Shown: positions 1 through 9,542, numbered from the stretch's first letter. The stretch: 64,000 nt of DNA from Skermanella mucosa (GCF_016765655.2 NZ_CP086106.1:2910501-2974500); one strand, 5' to 3'. Numbers and translations: made by a program. The notes: generated by a model from the letters alone, not told the origin.

Positions 1-718
1 CCGGGTCGCTGAGCCGGTCGGTCCAGGCCTTCGCCATGCCGTCGGCCAGGCCGGAGCCGCCGGTCACCAGCTTCATGCCGGCGACCGCCTTGCCGACCGT
101 CGCCACGTCGTCGGAGTTCAGCACGTCGAGGACGGCGTAGCGCATGCCCTGGGCGCGCAGGGATTCCAGGGCGGCCTTGACCGCCTCGGGCCCGCGGGCG
201 ACGTCGTCGCTGCGGACGTTGCCGCATTTCCCCCTGGATTGCGCTTCCATCAGGCGCATCAGGTTGCTGTCGGTCATGGGCGTCACCGGATGGTGGCGCA
301 TGCCGGATTCGGCCAGCGGCACGCCGTTGACGAACAGGTAGCCGTTGTAGATCGTCCGCCCGTTGACCGGCAGCGCCGGGCAGATGACCGTCAGGTCCTC
401 GCCCAGGGCGTCCAGCAGGGCGTCGGTCACCGGGCCGATATTGCCGCGCGCGGTGCTGTCGAAGGTCGAGCAGTATTTGAAGAAGAACTGCTCGCAGTCC
501 CGCTCGCGCAGCCAGTCCAGCGCCTGGAGGCTCATGGCGACCGCCTCGTCCGGCGGGTTGGAGCGCGACTTGAGGCTGATCACGACGGCGTCGGCCTGGA
601 CCTGGAGGTCCTTGTCCGGCACGCCGTTGAGCTGGATGGTGCTGAGCCCGTTGGCGACCAGGAAGCCCGCGATGTCGGTCGCTCCGGTGAAGTCGTCGGC
701 GATGATCCCGAGACGCAT
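1..718 (-). CDS. otnK: 3-oxo-tetronate kinase (four-carbon acid sugar kinase), 3' end outside window
   Basis: This is the N-terminal 239 residues of a DUF1537/OtnK-family kinase, open to the window edge. It starts with the family signature IIADDFTGATDIAG, where the Asp pair belongs to the substrate pocket of this family. Family knowledge: OtnK phosphorylates 3-oxo-tetronate in D-erythronate/L-threonate breakdown, ahead of decarboxylation to dihydroxyacetone phosphate. The start codon shares one base with the stop of the upstream ltnD gene (TGATG), so the two are translationally coupled. The pairing with an LtnD-type dehydrogenase supports the assignment over other DUF1537 kinases. The C-terminal nucleotide-binding half cannot be inspected. 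Exact four-carbon substrate is inferred. Confidence 0.85.
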   Translation of the reverse strand, partial: MRLGIIADDFTGATDIAGFLVANGLSTIQLNGVPDKDLQVQADAVVISLKSRSNPPDEAVAMSLQALDWLRERDCEQFFFKYCSTFDSTARGNIGPVTDALLDALGEDLTVICPALPVNGRTIYNGYLFVNGVPLAESGMRHHPVTPMTDSNLMRLMEAQSRGKCGNVRSDDVARGPEAVKAALESLRAQGMRYAVLDVLNSDDVATVGKAVAGMKLVTGGSGLADGMAKAWTDRLSDP

Positions 719-1629
719 CACTTGGTCTCCTTTTCCGGCAGGGTGATCCCGGCGAAGGTCTTGATCACGGCGCTGTCGTCGAGCTTGCCGTAGCCGGCGT
801 TGCTGGCGTTGGCGAACATGGTGAAAGCGGTGGAGGCCAGCGGCAGCGGGAACTTGAGCGAGCGGCCGGTCTCGGTCACGAGGCCGAGGTCCTTGACGAA
901 GATGTCCACCGACGAGGTCGGCGTATAGTCGCCGTCGACCACATGCTTCATCCGGTTCTCGAACATCCAGGAATTGCCGGCCGCGTTGGTCACCACGTCG
1001 TACATGAGGTCGAGCGGGATGCCGGCGCGGGCGGCCAGGGCCATCGCTTCCGCCCCGGCGGCGATGTGGACGCCGGCCAGGAGCTGGTGGATGATCTTGA
1101 CGGTGGCGCCCTGCCCGATCTCCGGCCCGATCTCGTAGACCTTGCCGGCCACGGCATCCAGCAGGGGCCGCAGCTTGGCGAAGGCCTCGGCGCCGCCGGA
1201 GGCCATCACGGTCATCTCGCCGGCCGCCGCCTTGGCCGCACCGCCGGAGACGGGCGCGTCCAGCATCAGCAGGCCGTGTTCGGCGAGCCCCGCTCCGATC
1301 GACCGGGCGTCGTCGGCGGAGATCGTCGCGGAGACCATCACGCCGGTTCCCGGCCGCAGCTTGCCGGCGAGGCCGTCGTCGCCGAACAGGACCGCCCGGC
1401 ATTGCGCGGCGTTGACCACCAGCAGGAGCACGGCGTCGAGCCGGTCGGCGAAGGCCGAGCCGTCCGCCGCGGCCTCGACGGCGCCGGCGGCCCTGAGATC
1501 GGCCCTGGCGGCCTCGTTCAGGTCGATGCCGTAGGTCTGGAGGCCGGCGCGAATGCAGGACTTCGCCGCCCCCATCCCCATGGAGCCGAGCCCGACTACG
1601 CAGACGTGGTACGCGTTGGCTGCCGCCAC
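718..1629 (-). CDS. ltnD: L-threonate dehydrogenase (3-hydroxyisobutyrate dehydrogenase family)
   Basis: The protein has 303 residues, normal for the beta-hydroxyacid dehydrogenase family. A Rossmann fold starts at residue 8 with VVGLGSMGMGAA (GxGxxG). The substrate-binding DAPVSGG motif lies near residue 124, and the catalytic-lysine helix VKIIHQLLAG near residue 178. LtnD oxidises L-threonate to 2-oxo-tetronate with NAD+; isomerisation then gives the substrate of OtnK, encoded immediately downstream with a one-base overlap. The upstream 270 bp separate it from the divergent DUF2218 gene and probably hold its promoter. D-erythronate or a related C4 acid is an alternative substrate; the neighbour kinase fixes the pathway class but not the stereochemistry. 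Confidence 0.85.
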   Translation of the reverse strand: MAAANAYHVCVVGLGSMGMGAAKSCIRAGLQTYGIDLNEAARADLRAAGAVEAAADGSAFADRLDAVLLLVVNAAQCRAVLFGDDGLAGKLRPGTGVMVSATISADDARSIGAGLAEHGLLMLDAPVSGGAAKAAAGEMTVMASGGAEAFAKLRPLLDAVAGKVYEIGPEIGQGATVKIIHQLLAGVHIAAGAEAMALAARAGIPLDLMYDVVTNAAGNSWMFENRMKHVVDGDYTPTSSVDIFVKDLGLVTETGRSLKFPLPLASTAFTMFANASNAGYGKLDDSAVIKTFAGITLPEKETK

Positions 1630-1900
1630 GACGATCCTCCGGATGTTATGTTTTGTGTCTAAATGCTTCCTGACCTACTAATTATCACAAATCTTAAAAC
1701 TGTAAAGCCGAAGTTCACAGATTTTCACATACACGGTCGGGCGCGAACGGGCTGCACCTTCCGCGACCGCGCGAGGGCATCCGCGGAATGGATTGCTATC
1801 GCGAGTCAGTCGCATTATCAAAGTGTCGGCCGGGCCTGCCCCAGAGGCCGGGTGCCAGCCGACAGTCCCAGGCAATCCGGAACCGGAGAAGGGTATTCCC

Positions 1901-2185
1901 ATGTTCACATCGGTCTCCCACGTCGCGACCGACAAGGCGGAGCGGTTCATGACCCAGCTCTGCAAGCACTTCGCTCACAAGATCCCCGCGTCGTCGGAGA
2001 ATGGCAGCGGCCGGATCCAGTTCGAGGCGGGCACGTGCCTGCTGGAAGCAGGGCCCGAGTTCCTGACGCTGCGGGTCGAGGCCGGCAGCGAGGACCAACG
2101 GAACACCGTCGAGGAAGTGGTCAAGAGCCACCTGGAACGCTTCATGTGGAAGGAGCCGGCGGAGATCACCTGGAACAGGGCTTAA
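1901..2185 (+). CDS. DUF2218 family small protein
   Basis: This is a 94-residue soluble protein matching the DUF2218 family: an N-terminal VATDKAERFMTQLCKHFAHKI segment followed by a short beta-rich body ending FMWKEPAEITWNRA. The family function is unknown. Members commonly lie beside siderophore or iron-uptake genes, and here the next element is a Fur-box-like site followed by DUF2325 and fur genes. The ATG at 1901 was chosen because it begins the conserved domain; longer reading frames upstream add no recognisable sequence. No signal peptide or membrane segment is seen. A role in iron homeostasis is inferred from context only. Confidence 0.8.
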   Translation: MFTSVSHVATDKAERFMTQLCKHFAHKIPASSENGSGRIQFEAGTCLLEAGPEFLTLRVEAGSEDQRNTVEEVVKSHLERFMWKEPAEITWNRA

Positions 2186-2205
2186 GGCCTCCCCTGCTTA
2201 GCAAG

Positions 2206-2220
2206 TGAGAATGATTTGCA
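2206..2220. promoter_or_regulatory. Fur-box-like operator
   Basis: The 15-mer TGAGAATGATTTGCA matches 11 of the 14 defined positions of the 7-1-7 Fur consensus TGATAAT-n-ATTATCA. It lies 21 bp after the DUF2218 stop and 46 bp before the DUF2325 gene that precedes fur, which is a plausible place for iron-responsive autoregulation. Binding is inferred. Confidence 0.55.
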
Positions 2221-2266
2221 TCCGCACTGTGAAGCTGTATCATGACCGGGCTTCCGGGATCGATTG

Positions 2267-3418
2267 ATGCGAGGACACATGTGCGAGCAGTGCGAAGCTG
2301 GACCGGTGGAACTGCCTGACGCGGCCAAGGGCCGGCGCAAGCTCTGGGATATCGCCCAACACCTGCACTGTTCGATCGTCGGCACCTGCCTGTCGATGGA
2401 CGACCTGCGCAAGCTTACCCGCAAGGGCGGCATGCGGGTTTCCGACGACGCGACGGATTATTGCATCCACAGCTACTTCGTCCGGGAAGCCGGGTCGAAC
2501 GGCAAGCTGGGACGCCTGCTGCACAAGATGCTGGACGACAGGCACGCGGTCGATATCCGCCGGTTCTCCGCCGCCGGCGGCGATGCCGGCCAGATCGAGG
2601 CGCTGTGGAACAAGGCGTTCGACAGCGGCCGGGTGGCGGGCGCCTACTGGGCCGTCATGAGCCTTCGGGCCGTGCCGCAGGAACTGGTGACGACCGCCTA
2701 CGGGCAGGTCCACATGCTCTCCCACGTCCTGGGCAGCTACAACCGCAACGCCATCCAGCGCGTCGCGGCGGCCGAGAAGCAGATCGTCGAGCTGACGCGG
2801 CAGCGGGACGCCGCCCAGGCGGCGAAGCTGGAGCTGGAACGCTCGAAGGAGAAGCAGATCCGCGACCTGGAGGCGGAATTGCTTCGGGCGCGCTGCAACG
2901 CCCCGGCGCAGCCGGCCTCGCCGGACGCGCGTGAAACACTGACCCTGAAGTCGCGCCTGGCCCGGGCGGAGCAGCGCCTTTCGGCCGAGCGGGAACGCCG
3001 CCGCGCGGCCGAGGCCCGGATCGCCCGGCTGGAGCTGCTGGACGACGCGGAAACGCCTCAGCAGGCCCCCGCCCCCGCCGCCCAGCCCGCCGACACGCCG
3101 GCCACGATCAACGTCGCGGGCCAATGCGTGCTCTATGTCGGCGGACGGCAGGCCCTGGTTCCCCATATCCGCTCCGCGGTCGAGCGGCGGCAGGGCCGCC
3201 TGCTGCACCACGACGGCGGGCTGGAGCAGGCGCCCAGGATCCTGGAGAACCTCGTGACCCAGGCGGACATGGTGTTCTGCCCGCTGGACTGCGTCAGCCA
3301 TGCCGCCTGCCTCCGGGTCAAGCGCCTGTGCCAGCGGCTGGACAAGCCCTTCCTCCTCCTGCGCAGCAGCGGGGCCAGTTCGCTGGTCCGGGCGTTGCGG
3401 TCGGATGCCCATCCCTGA
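2267..3418 (+). CDS. DUF2325 domain protein with long coiled coil
   Basis: The protein has about 383 residues. The N-terminal half (1-165) has three cysteines at its start and a helical body. Residues about 165-265 are a heptad-rich, charged coiled coil (RQRDAAQAAKLELERSKEKQ, RLSAERERRRAAEARIARLE). The C-terminal DUF2325 domain (about 285-375) contains VLYVGGRQALVPHIR and VFCPLDCVSHAACL. DUF2325 function is not established; the Cys/His pattern and position between a Fur box and fur suggest a metal- or redox-linked role (inference). The start at 2267 is the first ATG, with TTG at 2264 and ATG at 2279 as alternatives. The gene ends 19 bp before fur and is probably cotranscribed with it. Confidence 0.8.
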   Translation: MRGHMCEQCEAGPVELPDAAKGRRKLWDIAQHLHCSIVGTCLSMDDLRKLTRKGGMRVSDDATDYCIHSYFVREAGSNGKLGRLLHKMLDDRHAVDIRRFSAAGGDAGQIEALWNKAFDSGRVAGAYWAVMSLRAVPQELVTTAYGQVHMLSHVLGSYNRNAIQRVAAAEKQIVELTRQRDAAQAAKLELERSKEKQIRDLEAELLRARCNAPAQPASPDARETLTLKSRLARAEQRLSAERERRRAAEARIARLELLDDAETPQQAPAPAAQPADTPATINVAGQCVLYVGGRQALVPHIRSAVERRQGRLLHHDGGLEQAPRILENLVTQADMVFCPLDCVSHAACLRVKRLCQRLDKPFLLLRSSGASSLVRALRSDAHP

Positions 3419-3437
3419 ATTCCGGAGAGACGAGACG

Positions 3438-3863
3438 ATGACGTCCCATATCGAGCAGCTCTGCATCGAAAAAGGATTGAAGATGACCGACCAGCGCCGG
3501 GTCGTCGCCCGCGTGCTGTCGGAAGCCACCGACCATCCCGACGTGGAGCAGGTCCATCTCCGGGCGATGCGGATCGACCCGAACATCAGCATCGCCACCG
3601 TCTACCGGTCGCTCCGGCTCCTTGAGGAAGCCAGCATCATCGAGCGGCTGGATTTCGGCGACGGACGCGCCCGCTTCGAGGAGGCGTGCGAGCGCCATCA
3701 CCATCACCTGATCGACATCCAGACCGGCGAGGTGATCGAGTTCGTGAACGAGGAGATCGAGGAGCTGAAGAAGAAGATCGCCCAGGACCTGAACTACCGC
3801 CTGATCGGGCACCGGCTTGAACTGTACGGCATCAAGCGCCGCCCGGAGCCGGAGGAGTCCTGA
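3438..3863 (+). CDS. fur: Fur family transcriptional regulator (iron or manganese responsive)
   Basis: The protein has 141 residues, the usual Fur length. The winged-helix recognition region reads MTDQRRVVARVLSEA and ISIATVYRSLRLLEEASII. The metal site is ERHHHHLIDIQTGEVIEF, with a run of four histidines. The two C-terminal CxxC pairs that bind structural zinc in enterobacterial Fur are absent, as is usual in alphaproteobacterial Fur/Mur, so the effector could be Fe(II) or Mn(II). It follows the DUF2325 gene by 19 bp behind a candidate Fur box, which suggests autoregulation. Irr is less likely because no haem regulatory motif is seen. Confidence 0.9.
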   Translation: MTSHIEQLCIEKGLKMTDQRRVVARVLSEATDHPDVEQVHLRAMRIDPNISIATVYRSLRLLEEASIIERLDFGDGRARFEEACERHHHHLIDIQTGEVIEFVNEEIEELKKKIAQDLNYRLIGHRLELYGIKRRPEPEES

Positions 3864-3940
3864 GGGATCGTCCCGGCCAAAACGCCGGGCCGGTGAACCG
3901 GGAACCAGCCGGGCGCACGGATGCGCCCGGCCCCGTTCCG

Positions 3941-4366
3941 TCAGACGACGGTGGTCTTCACGTCGATGTTGCCGCGCGTCGCGTTCGAGTAGGGGCACAC
4001 CTGGTGGGCCTTCTCCACGATCGTCTCGGCCTGGGCATGGTCGAGACCCGGCAGGGATACCCGCAGCGCCACGGCGAGCCCGAAGCCGCCTTCCGACCGC
4101 GGGCCGATGCCGACCGACGCGGTCACCGAGGTGTCCGTTGGCATCTTCACCTTCTCCTGGCCGGCCACCACCTTCATGGCGCCGATGAAGCAGGCGGCGT
4201 AGCCGGCGGCGAACAGCTGCTCGGGGTTGTTGCCCTCGCCTCCGGCGCCGCCCAGTTCCTTCGGCGTCGCAAGCTTGACTTCGAACGTGCCATCCGTCGT
4301 CGCGGCCCGGCCGTCCCGGCCGCCGGTAGCGGTCGCCTCGGCGGTGTATTTCACATCAACTGGCAT
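3941..4366 (-). CDS. ohr: Organic hydroperoxide resistance protein (Ohr/OsmC family peroxidase)
   Basis: The protein has 141 residues, the usual Ohr length. The two catalytic cysteines lie in YAACFIGAM (near residue 59) and VCPYSNATRGNI (near residue 124), the Ohr rather than OsmC spacing. LFAAGYAACF and CPYSNATRGN are strongly conserved in the family. It reduces organic peroxides using a lipoylated partner. A GGGAGG ribosome-binding site lies just upstream of the ATG. No OhrR gene is adjacent, so the regulator must be elsewhere. It converges with fur, 77 bp away. Confidence 0.92.
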   Translation of the reverse strand: MPVDVKYTAEATATGGRDGRAATTDGTFEVKLATPKELGGAGGEGNNPEQLFAAGYAACFIGAMKVVAGQEKVKMPTDTSVTASVGIGPRSEGGFGLAVALRVSLPGLDHAQAETIVEKAHQVCPYSNATRGNIDVKTTVV

Positions 4367-4807
4367 GTTCTATCCTCCCATTCTTTCGGTAAATTGACTG
4401 TTCGGCGGGACCGGCATGCTAGCAGCCGTAGGCGCCCCTGTCTCGGCCCAGGTGGCATGCGGGACGCGAGAATGTTTTGATGAGTTGTTCTTGTAATATC
4501 CGCCAGGGAACACAGCGGCCGGCAAAACGAGGCCTTTGACGACCTGCCCCAAGTCGATGCAAATCCATGATCGACATGCCGCTGTTCATGACGCCATGCG
4601 GCGGGCGTGATTTTCCCTGGAGCTCCCTTCCGGAAACCATCCGGCGTAAGCCGACCGGACACCGCCGGGGCCGGCTTGACGCTGGCGGTATTTCGGCTTA
4701 GCGTTAGTTCGACACGCAAATTAATTAAATCAAGCACATGTCGCGGGCCTGGCGAACAGGTCGGCATTAAGCTGTCGGCAAGAAGAACAGCCTTGGAGGA
4801 AACGTTG
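4367..4807. other. Intergenic region between ohr and the sugar ABC operon
   Basis: There are 441 bp between divergent genes with no convincing open frame. It must contain the promoters of ohr (minus) and of the ABC operon (plus). An A/T-rich patch (AATTAATTAAATCAAG near 4719-4735) lies about 75 bp before the binding-protein gene, and a GGAGGAAACG ribosome-binding site just precedes its ATG. Confidence 0.5.
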
Positions 4808-5833
4808 ATGAAGACCAGGATCGCACTCGCCGCGGTGGTCGCGGCATCCTGCCTGTCCGCCACCTGCCTGACCGGGCCGGCTTTGGCCGAGACGTCATCG
4901 AAGAAAATCGCGCTTTCGAACAATTACGCCGGCAATTCCTGGCGGCAGGCCATGCTGAAGAGCTGGGCGACCGTGACCTCCAAGGCGGTCGCCGACGGGG
5001 TCGTGGCCGATGCGGCCGCCTTCACCACGGCGGAGAACCAGGCGACCGAGCAGGCGGCGCAGATCCAGAACCTCATCCTTCAGGGGTACGACGCCATCGT
5101 GGTCAACGCCGCCTCGCCCACCGCGCTGAACGGCGCGGTGAAGGAGGCCTGCGACGCGGGCGTGACGGTCGTCTCGTTCGACGGCATCGTGACCGAGCCG
5201 TGCGCCTGGCGGGTCGCCGTCGATTTCCGGAAGATGGGCGAGATCCAGGTCGATTACCTGGCCAAGCGCTTCCCGGAGGGCGGCAACCTGCTGGAGATCC
5301 GCGGCCTGGCCGGGGTTTTCGTCGACGACGAGATCCACAAGGGCATCGAGGACGGCGTCAAGAAGCACCCGCAGTTCAAGATCGTCTCCTCGGTCCATGG
5401 CGACTGGGCCCAGGAAGTGGCGCAGAAAGCCGTGGCGGGCGTCCTGCCCACCCTGCCGGAGATCAAGGCCGTGGTGACCCAGGGCGGCGACGGCTACGGG
5501 GCGGCCCAGGCCTTCAAGGGCGCCGGCCGCGAGGTCCCGACCATCATCATGGGCAACCGGCACGACGAGCTGCTGTGGTGGAAGGACCAGAAGGAAGCGA
5601 CGGGCTACGAGACCATGTCGGTATCGATCGCGCCCGGCGTCGGCACCCTCGCCTTCTGGGTCGCCCAGCAGATCCTCGACGGGAAGGAGGTTCCCAAGGA
5701 CCTGATCGTGCCCTTCCTGTCGGTCGAGCAGGACACCCTGGACGAGCGTCTGGCCCAGACCGAGAAGGGCGGCGTCACCAACGTTGAATACACGCTGACC
5801 GACGCGCAGGCGGTGATCTCTGGCGCGAAATAG
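4808..5833 (+). CDS. Sugar ABC transporter periplasmic binding protein (ribose/xylose type)
   Basis: The protein has 341 residues: an N-terminal signal peptide ([16 protein letters not shown]... cut after ALAE near residue 28) and a Peripla_BP_4 body. Type I sugar-binding features are visible: [15 protein letters not shown] near the N-terminus, [20 protein letters not shown], and [15 protein letters not shown]. It captures a sugar or polyol in the periplasm for the ATPase and two permeases encoded directly downstream. The gene opens the operon, with the ATPase start 28 bp beyond its stop. The ligand cannot be told from sequence; the nearby otnK-ltnD pair makes a C4 or C5 sugar acid or polyol worth testing. 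Confidence 0.88.
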   Translation: MKTRIALAAVVAASCLSATCLTGPALAETSSKKIALSNNYAGNSWRQAMLKSWATVTSKAVADGVVADAAAFTTAENQATEQAAQIQNLILQGYDAIVVNAASPTALNGAVKEACDAGVTVVSFDGIVTEPCAWRVAVDFRKMGEIQVDYLAKRFPEGGNLLEIRGLAGVFVDDEIHKGIEDGVKKHPQFKIVSSVHGDWAQEVAQKAVAGVLPTLPEIKAVVTQGGDGYGAAQAFKGAGREVPTIIMGNRHDELLWWKDQKEATGYETMSVSIAPGVGTLAFWVAQQILDGKEVPKDLIVPFLSVEQDTLDERLAQTEKGGVTNVEYTLTDAQAVISGAK

Positions 5834-5861
5834 GCTCGGGCCGCAAGTCTTGGACACGCTG

Positions 5862-7337
5862 ATGACGACCGGCACCGAAGCGGCCCTGCGGCTCGACGAC
5901 GTCCGCAAGAGCTTCGGCGCCGTCCGCGCGCTGGCGGGGGTAAGCCTCGCCATCGCGCGGGGCGAGCGCCTGGGGCTGGTGGGCCACAACGGGGCCGGCA
6001 AATCGACGCTGATGCATGTCCTGGCCGGGGTGCTGCGGCCCGATACGGGCACCGTCGGCGCCGACGGGCGGGAAATCGCCGACTATGGCACCGCCGTCGC
6101 CCACGGGATGGGCGTGCGCTGCGTCTTCCAGGAGCTTTCCCTCTGCCCCAACCTGACCGTCGCCGAGAATGTCCGGGTACTTCACCCGAAGCTCCGCGGC
6201 TGGGGTTGGCGCCGGCGGGCGGCCCGGCTGGTCCTGGACCGGCTCGACGCGATCTTTCCCGGCCATGGCGTCGATCCGGGGACGACCGTCGCCGACCTGA
6301 GCCTGGGCCGCCGGCAGATGGTGGAGATCGCGCGGGCCTTCACGGTCACCGACACGCCGCTGCGGCTGGTGATCCTGGACGAGCCGACCTCGTCGCTGGA
6401 CGCCACGGCGGCGGAACAGCTGCTGTCCTTCCTGCGCCATGCCGCCCAGCGGGACGTCGCCACCGTCTTCATCTCCCACATCCTGCCGGAGATACTGGTC
6501 GCCGCCGAGCGGGTGGTCGTGATGCGGGAAGGCCTGGTCGTGCTCGACCGTCCCGCCTCCGGCCTCAGCCGCAAGGCCATCGTCGAGAGCATGGGTGCTG
6601 AGGAACATCAACCCGGCGGGCCGGGGACCGCGCGCCCGCAGGGGGCGGCCGGCCGGCCGCGCGCCGTGCTGGCCAGGTCGGCCGTCCCCACCGGAATCGA
6701 CCTGATGGCCGACAGGGGCGACATCGTGGGTCTTGCCGGACTGGCGGGGCACGGGCAGACGGCCATGCTGCTCCGCCTGTTCGACGCCTGGGGGCGGCGG
6801 GACGCTTCGACCGTGGTGGAAAGCCCCGTGGCCCTGGTGCCGGGCGACCGGCAATCCGACGGCGTGTTCCCGCTCTGGTCGATCGCCCGAAACATCTCCG
6901 TCCGCTCGCTGGCGAACCTGCGCCGGGCCGGGCTGATCGACCCGGCGCGCGAAGCGGCCCTGGCCCGGACCTGGCGCGACCGGATCGGCATCCGGACGCC
7001 CGACCTGGACCTGGGCATCCTGTCGCTGTCCGGCGGAAACCAGCAGAAGGCGCTGTTCGCCCGCGCGCTGGCGTCGGACGCCGGGATCATTCTGATGGAC
7101 GATCCCATGCGCGGCGTCGACATCTCGACCAAGTCGGAGGTCTACCGCTTCATCCGGGCGGAGGCCGAGCGCGGCCGGACCTTCCTCTGGTACTCGACTG
7201 AAATGGAGGAGCTGTTCCAGTGCGACCGCGTCTATGTCTTCCACCAGGGCCGGATCGTCGCCCACCTGCCGCGTGACCGGATGACCGAAGCCTCGATCCT
7301 GCGCGCCTCCTACGCCGAGGGGGAGGACGCCGCGTGA
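5862..7337 (+). CDS. Sugar ABC transporter ATP-binding protein (two tandem ATPase domains)
   Basis: The protein has about 491 residues with the RbsA/XylG double-ATPase layout. Domain 1 has Walker [10 protein letters not shown], signature [14 protein letters not shown] and Walker [12 protein letters not shown]. Domain 2 has a degenerate P-loop ([10 protein letters not shown], no GKS/T), signature [15 protein letters not shown] and [12 protein letters not shown], where the usual catalytic Glu is Asp. Degeneracy of the second site is usual in this subfamily. ATG 5862 was preferred over an upstream TTG at 5850 because GGAC lies at better distance. The stop overlaps the permease GTG start by four bases, showing coupling. 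Confidence 0.9.
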   Translation: MTTGTEAALRLDDVRKSFGAVRALAGVSLAIARGERLGLVGHNGAGKSTLMHVLAGVLRPDTGTVGADGREIADYGTAVAHGMGVRCVFQELSLCPNLTVAENVRVLHPKLRGWGWRRRAARLVLDRLDAIFPGHGVDPGTTVADLSLGRRQMVEIARAFTVTDTPLRLVILDEPTSSLDATAAEQLLSFLRHAAQRDVATVFISHILPEILVAAERVVVMREGLVVLDRPASGLSRKAIVESMGAEEHQPGGPGTARPQGAAGRPRAVLARSAVPTGIDLMADRGDIVGLAGLAGHGQTAMLLRLFDAWGRRDASTVVESPVALVPGDRQSDGVFPLWSIARNISVRSLANLRRAGLIDPAREAALARTWRDRIGIRTPDLDLGILSLSGGNQQKALFARALASDAGIILMDDPMRGVDISTKSEVYRFIRAEAERGRTFLWYSTEMEELFQCDRVYVFHQGRIVAHLPRDRMTEASILRASYAEGEDAA

Positions 7338-8302
7338 GCGCCCTGACCGTTCCCGGTTCCCGTAGCGGCGCCCGGATCGATCCGGTCAGGCTGCTCCGCG
7401 CCCTGCTCCCCGCGATCGCGCTGGCGCTGATGCTGACGGTGATCTTCTCCCAGCAGCCGCGCGCCATGAGCTATATCGGCCTGACGCTGCTGCTCAACCT
7501 GGCCGTCCCGGTGATCCTGGCGACGCTGGCCCAGCTCTGCATCATCACGGTCGGCGACCTGGACCTGTCGATCGGCAGCTTCGTCGGCCTGTGCGCCTGC
7601 ATCGCGGCGACCCTGCTCAACCAGACGCCGCTGCTGGGGGTGCTGGCCCTGGCCGCCGCCGTCGCGGCCTACGGGCTGGTCGGCGCGCTGATCCACTGGC
7701 GCAACCTGCCCTCCATCGTGGTGACCCTGGGGCTGTCCTTCATCTGGACCGGCCTCGCCGTCCTGATCCTGCCGACGCCGGGGGGCCGCGCGCCGGAGTA
7801 CCTGACCGCCATCATGAAGTGGAAGCCCGACTTCGTGCCGCTGCCGATCCTCTACGCGGCGGTGCTGGGTATCGCCCTCCATCTGCTGATGCGGTCCTCC
7901 TTCGGGACGATCCTGCGCGGAGCCGGCGGCAATCCCAAGGCGCTGGCGAACGCGGGATGGTCGCTGCTGCGGGCGCGGGTGACGCTCTACCTGATCGCCG
8001 GCGGGCTGGGCGCCCTGTCGGGCCTCGCCCTTGTGGGGCTGACCACTTCCGGCGACGCCAACATGGCCCTGCGCTATACGCTGATCTCGATCGCCGGGGT
8101 GATCCTGGGAGGCGGCGAGTTCACCGGCGGCCGGGTCAACGCGGTCGGCGCCGTGCTGGGCGCCATGACCCTGACGCTGGCCGGATCGTTCCTGACCTTC
8201 ATGCATATCCCGCCGGACTGGCAGATCGGCGCCCAGGGGGCGATCCTCATCGTCGTGCTGGCGCTGCGCGCCGTGCTGAACCGGGCGGAGGAACGGTCAT
8301 GA
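7334..8302 (+). CDS. Sugar ABC transporter permease 1 (RbsC/AraH family)
   Basis: The protein has 322 residues and starts at a GTG that overlaps the ATPase stop (GTGA). It is strongly hydrophobic with about eight to ten membrane helices. BPD_transp_2 motifs include [27 protein letters not shown] and [22 protein letters not shown]. It forms half of the inner-membrane channel of the sugar transporter. Its stop overlaps the second permease by four bases (ATGA). The glycine-rich loop GGGEFTGG corresponds to the GGTSxxGG coupling region of the family. Confidence 0.9.
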   Translation: MSALTVPGSRSGARIDPVRLLRALLPAIALALMLTVIFSQQPRAMSYIGLTLLLNLAVPVILATLAQLCIITVGDLDLSIGSFVGLCACIAATLLNQTPLLGVLALAAAVAAYGLVGALIHWRNLPSIVVTLGLSFIWTGLAVLILPTPGGRAPEYLTAIMKWKPDFVPLPILYAAVLGIALHLLMRSSFGTILRGAGGNPKALANAGWSLLRARVTLYLIAGGLGALSGLALVGLTTSGDANMALRYTLISIAGVILGGGEFTGGRVNAVGAVLGAMTLTLAGSFLTFMHIPPDWQIGAQGAILIVVLALRAVLNRAEERS

Positions 8303-9252
8303 CCGCCCTGTCGCCGAAACGGCGGATGGCGGTGCCGGTCTGGGTCTGGCCGCTGGCGGCCGCGGCGGCGATCCTGGCGGTGACCCTGGTCTATTCCGGC
8401 GGACGGGGCGCCGCCGAGATCGCCGCGGCGGCGGTGACCTTTTCGGCATTGTTCGTGATCGTCGGGCTGGGCCAGATGCTGGTGATCACGTCGGGTCCCG
8501 GCAACGTCGACCTGTCGATCCCGGCCGCGATCTCGCTGTCCGGCGCCATCGCCATGAAGGTGATGGACGGCGACGACGCCATGATCGCCGCCGGTCTCGC
8601 GGCGGCGCTCGGCGCCGCCATGCTGCTGGGCGTCGCGAACTACCTGCTGATCCGGCTGCTGCGAATCCCGCCGATCATCGCGACGCTGTCCAGCTCGCTG
8701 ATCGTCCAGTCCGTCGCGATCGCCTATGGCCGCGGACTGAAGATCAAGCCGCCGCCCCTGTTCGCCGATTTCTGCACCGGCCGCACCCTGGGCATCCCCA
8801 ACCTGGCTCTGGTCGCGGCGGTGCTGACCGCCCTGGTGCTGCTGGTGCTGTCGCGCACCGTCTACGGCCGCACGCTGCTCGCGCTGGGCCAGAACCCGCG
8901 GGCGGCACGGCTGGCCGGCACGCCGGTCGCGCGGACCCGGCTGACGACCTCCGTCGCGTCCGCCGTCCTGGCCGGGTTGTGCGGCGCCCTGCTGGCCGGG
9001 TTCTCCGGCGGGTCGTCGCTGAACATGGGGGAGGAATACCTGCTCGCCTCCATCGCCGTCACGGTGATCGGCGGCACCAGCGTAGCCGGCGGGCGCGCCG
9101 AACCGCTGGGAATCTGGGGAGCGGCGCTGCTGCTTTTCCTGATCGTGACGATGCTGAACACCTTCGGCTTGAGCGCGGGAGTCCGACTCGTCGCGACCGG
9201 GATCATCATCGTCAGCGTCATCGCGATCGGTGGAGGAGCGAAGCGGACCTGA
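8299..9252 (+). CDS. Sugar ABC transporter permease 2 (RbsC/AraH family)
   Basis: The protein has 317 residues and is hydrophobic throughout. Family motifs are GPGNVDLSIPAAISLSGAI, GQNPRAARLAGTPVARTR and VTVIGGTSVAGGRAEPLG. Together with the previous gene it makes a heterodimeric membrane channel; having two different permeases is common in alphaproteobacterial carbohydrate importers. It overlaps permease 1 by four bases and is the last gene of the operon. A strong stem-loop with a T-run lies 147 bp downstream. Confidence 0.9.
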   Translation: MTALSPKRRMAVPVWVWPLAAAAAILAVTLVYSGGRGAAEIAAAAVTFSALFVIVGLGQMLVITSGPGNVDLSIPAAISLSGAIAMKVMDGDDAMIAAGLAAALGAAMLLGVANYLLIRLLRIPPIIATLSSSLIVQSVAIAYGRGLKIKPPPLFADFCTGRTLGIPNLALVAAVLTALVLLVLSRTVYGRTLLALGQNPRAARLAGTPVARTRLTTSVASAVLAGLCGALLAGFSGGSSLNMGEEYLLASIAVTVIGGTSVAGGRAEPLGIWGAALLLFLIVTMLNTFGLSAGVRLVATGIIIVSVIAIGGGAKRT

Positions 9253-9347
9253 TCCCGGCGAAACCCAGGCATAAAAAAAAGCGCGGAAAAAAGATTGCCG
9301 TGCTTCATTTTTCAATGAACCAAATCCGCCTCGGCATGTTTTTGCAG

Positions 9348-9365
9348 TGCGGCAGCGATGCCGCA
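9348..9365. repeat. Short perfect hairpin before the operon terminator
   Basis: TGCGGCA-GCGA-TGCCGCA is a perfect 7-bp stem with a four-base loop. It lies 34 bp before the T-run terminator that ends the ABC operon. No T-run follows it, so it may be a 3'-end stabiliser or nothing. Confidence 0.4.
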
Positions 9366-9398
9366 TACGCCTTCTTGGGCGTTTCCTCCCTAAACTTC

Positions 9399-9426
9399 AG
9401 GCCGTCCACAAGGACGGCCTTTTTTT
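9399..9426 (+). terminator. Rho-independent terminator of the sugar ABC operon
   Basis: AGGCCGTCC-ACAA-GGACGGCCT forms a perfect 9-bp stem with a four-base loop, followed directly by six T residues. It has the classic intrinsic terminator form, placed after the last permease gene and 117 bp before the next coding sequence. Confidence 0.9.
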
Positions 9427-9542
9427 CGCATGTTTTGCGGGAAATTGACACATAGTCTTAAGCATATGCCCTTTGGGGGAGGGCGATGATTGGAGATCCG
9501 CCTATCTGACAGGAACAGGCCTGTCGGAGAAAGGAACTTTCC

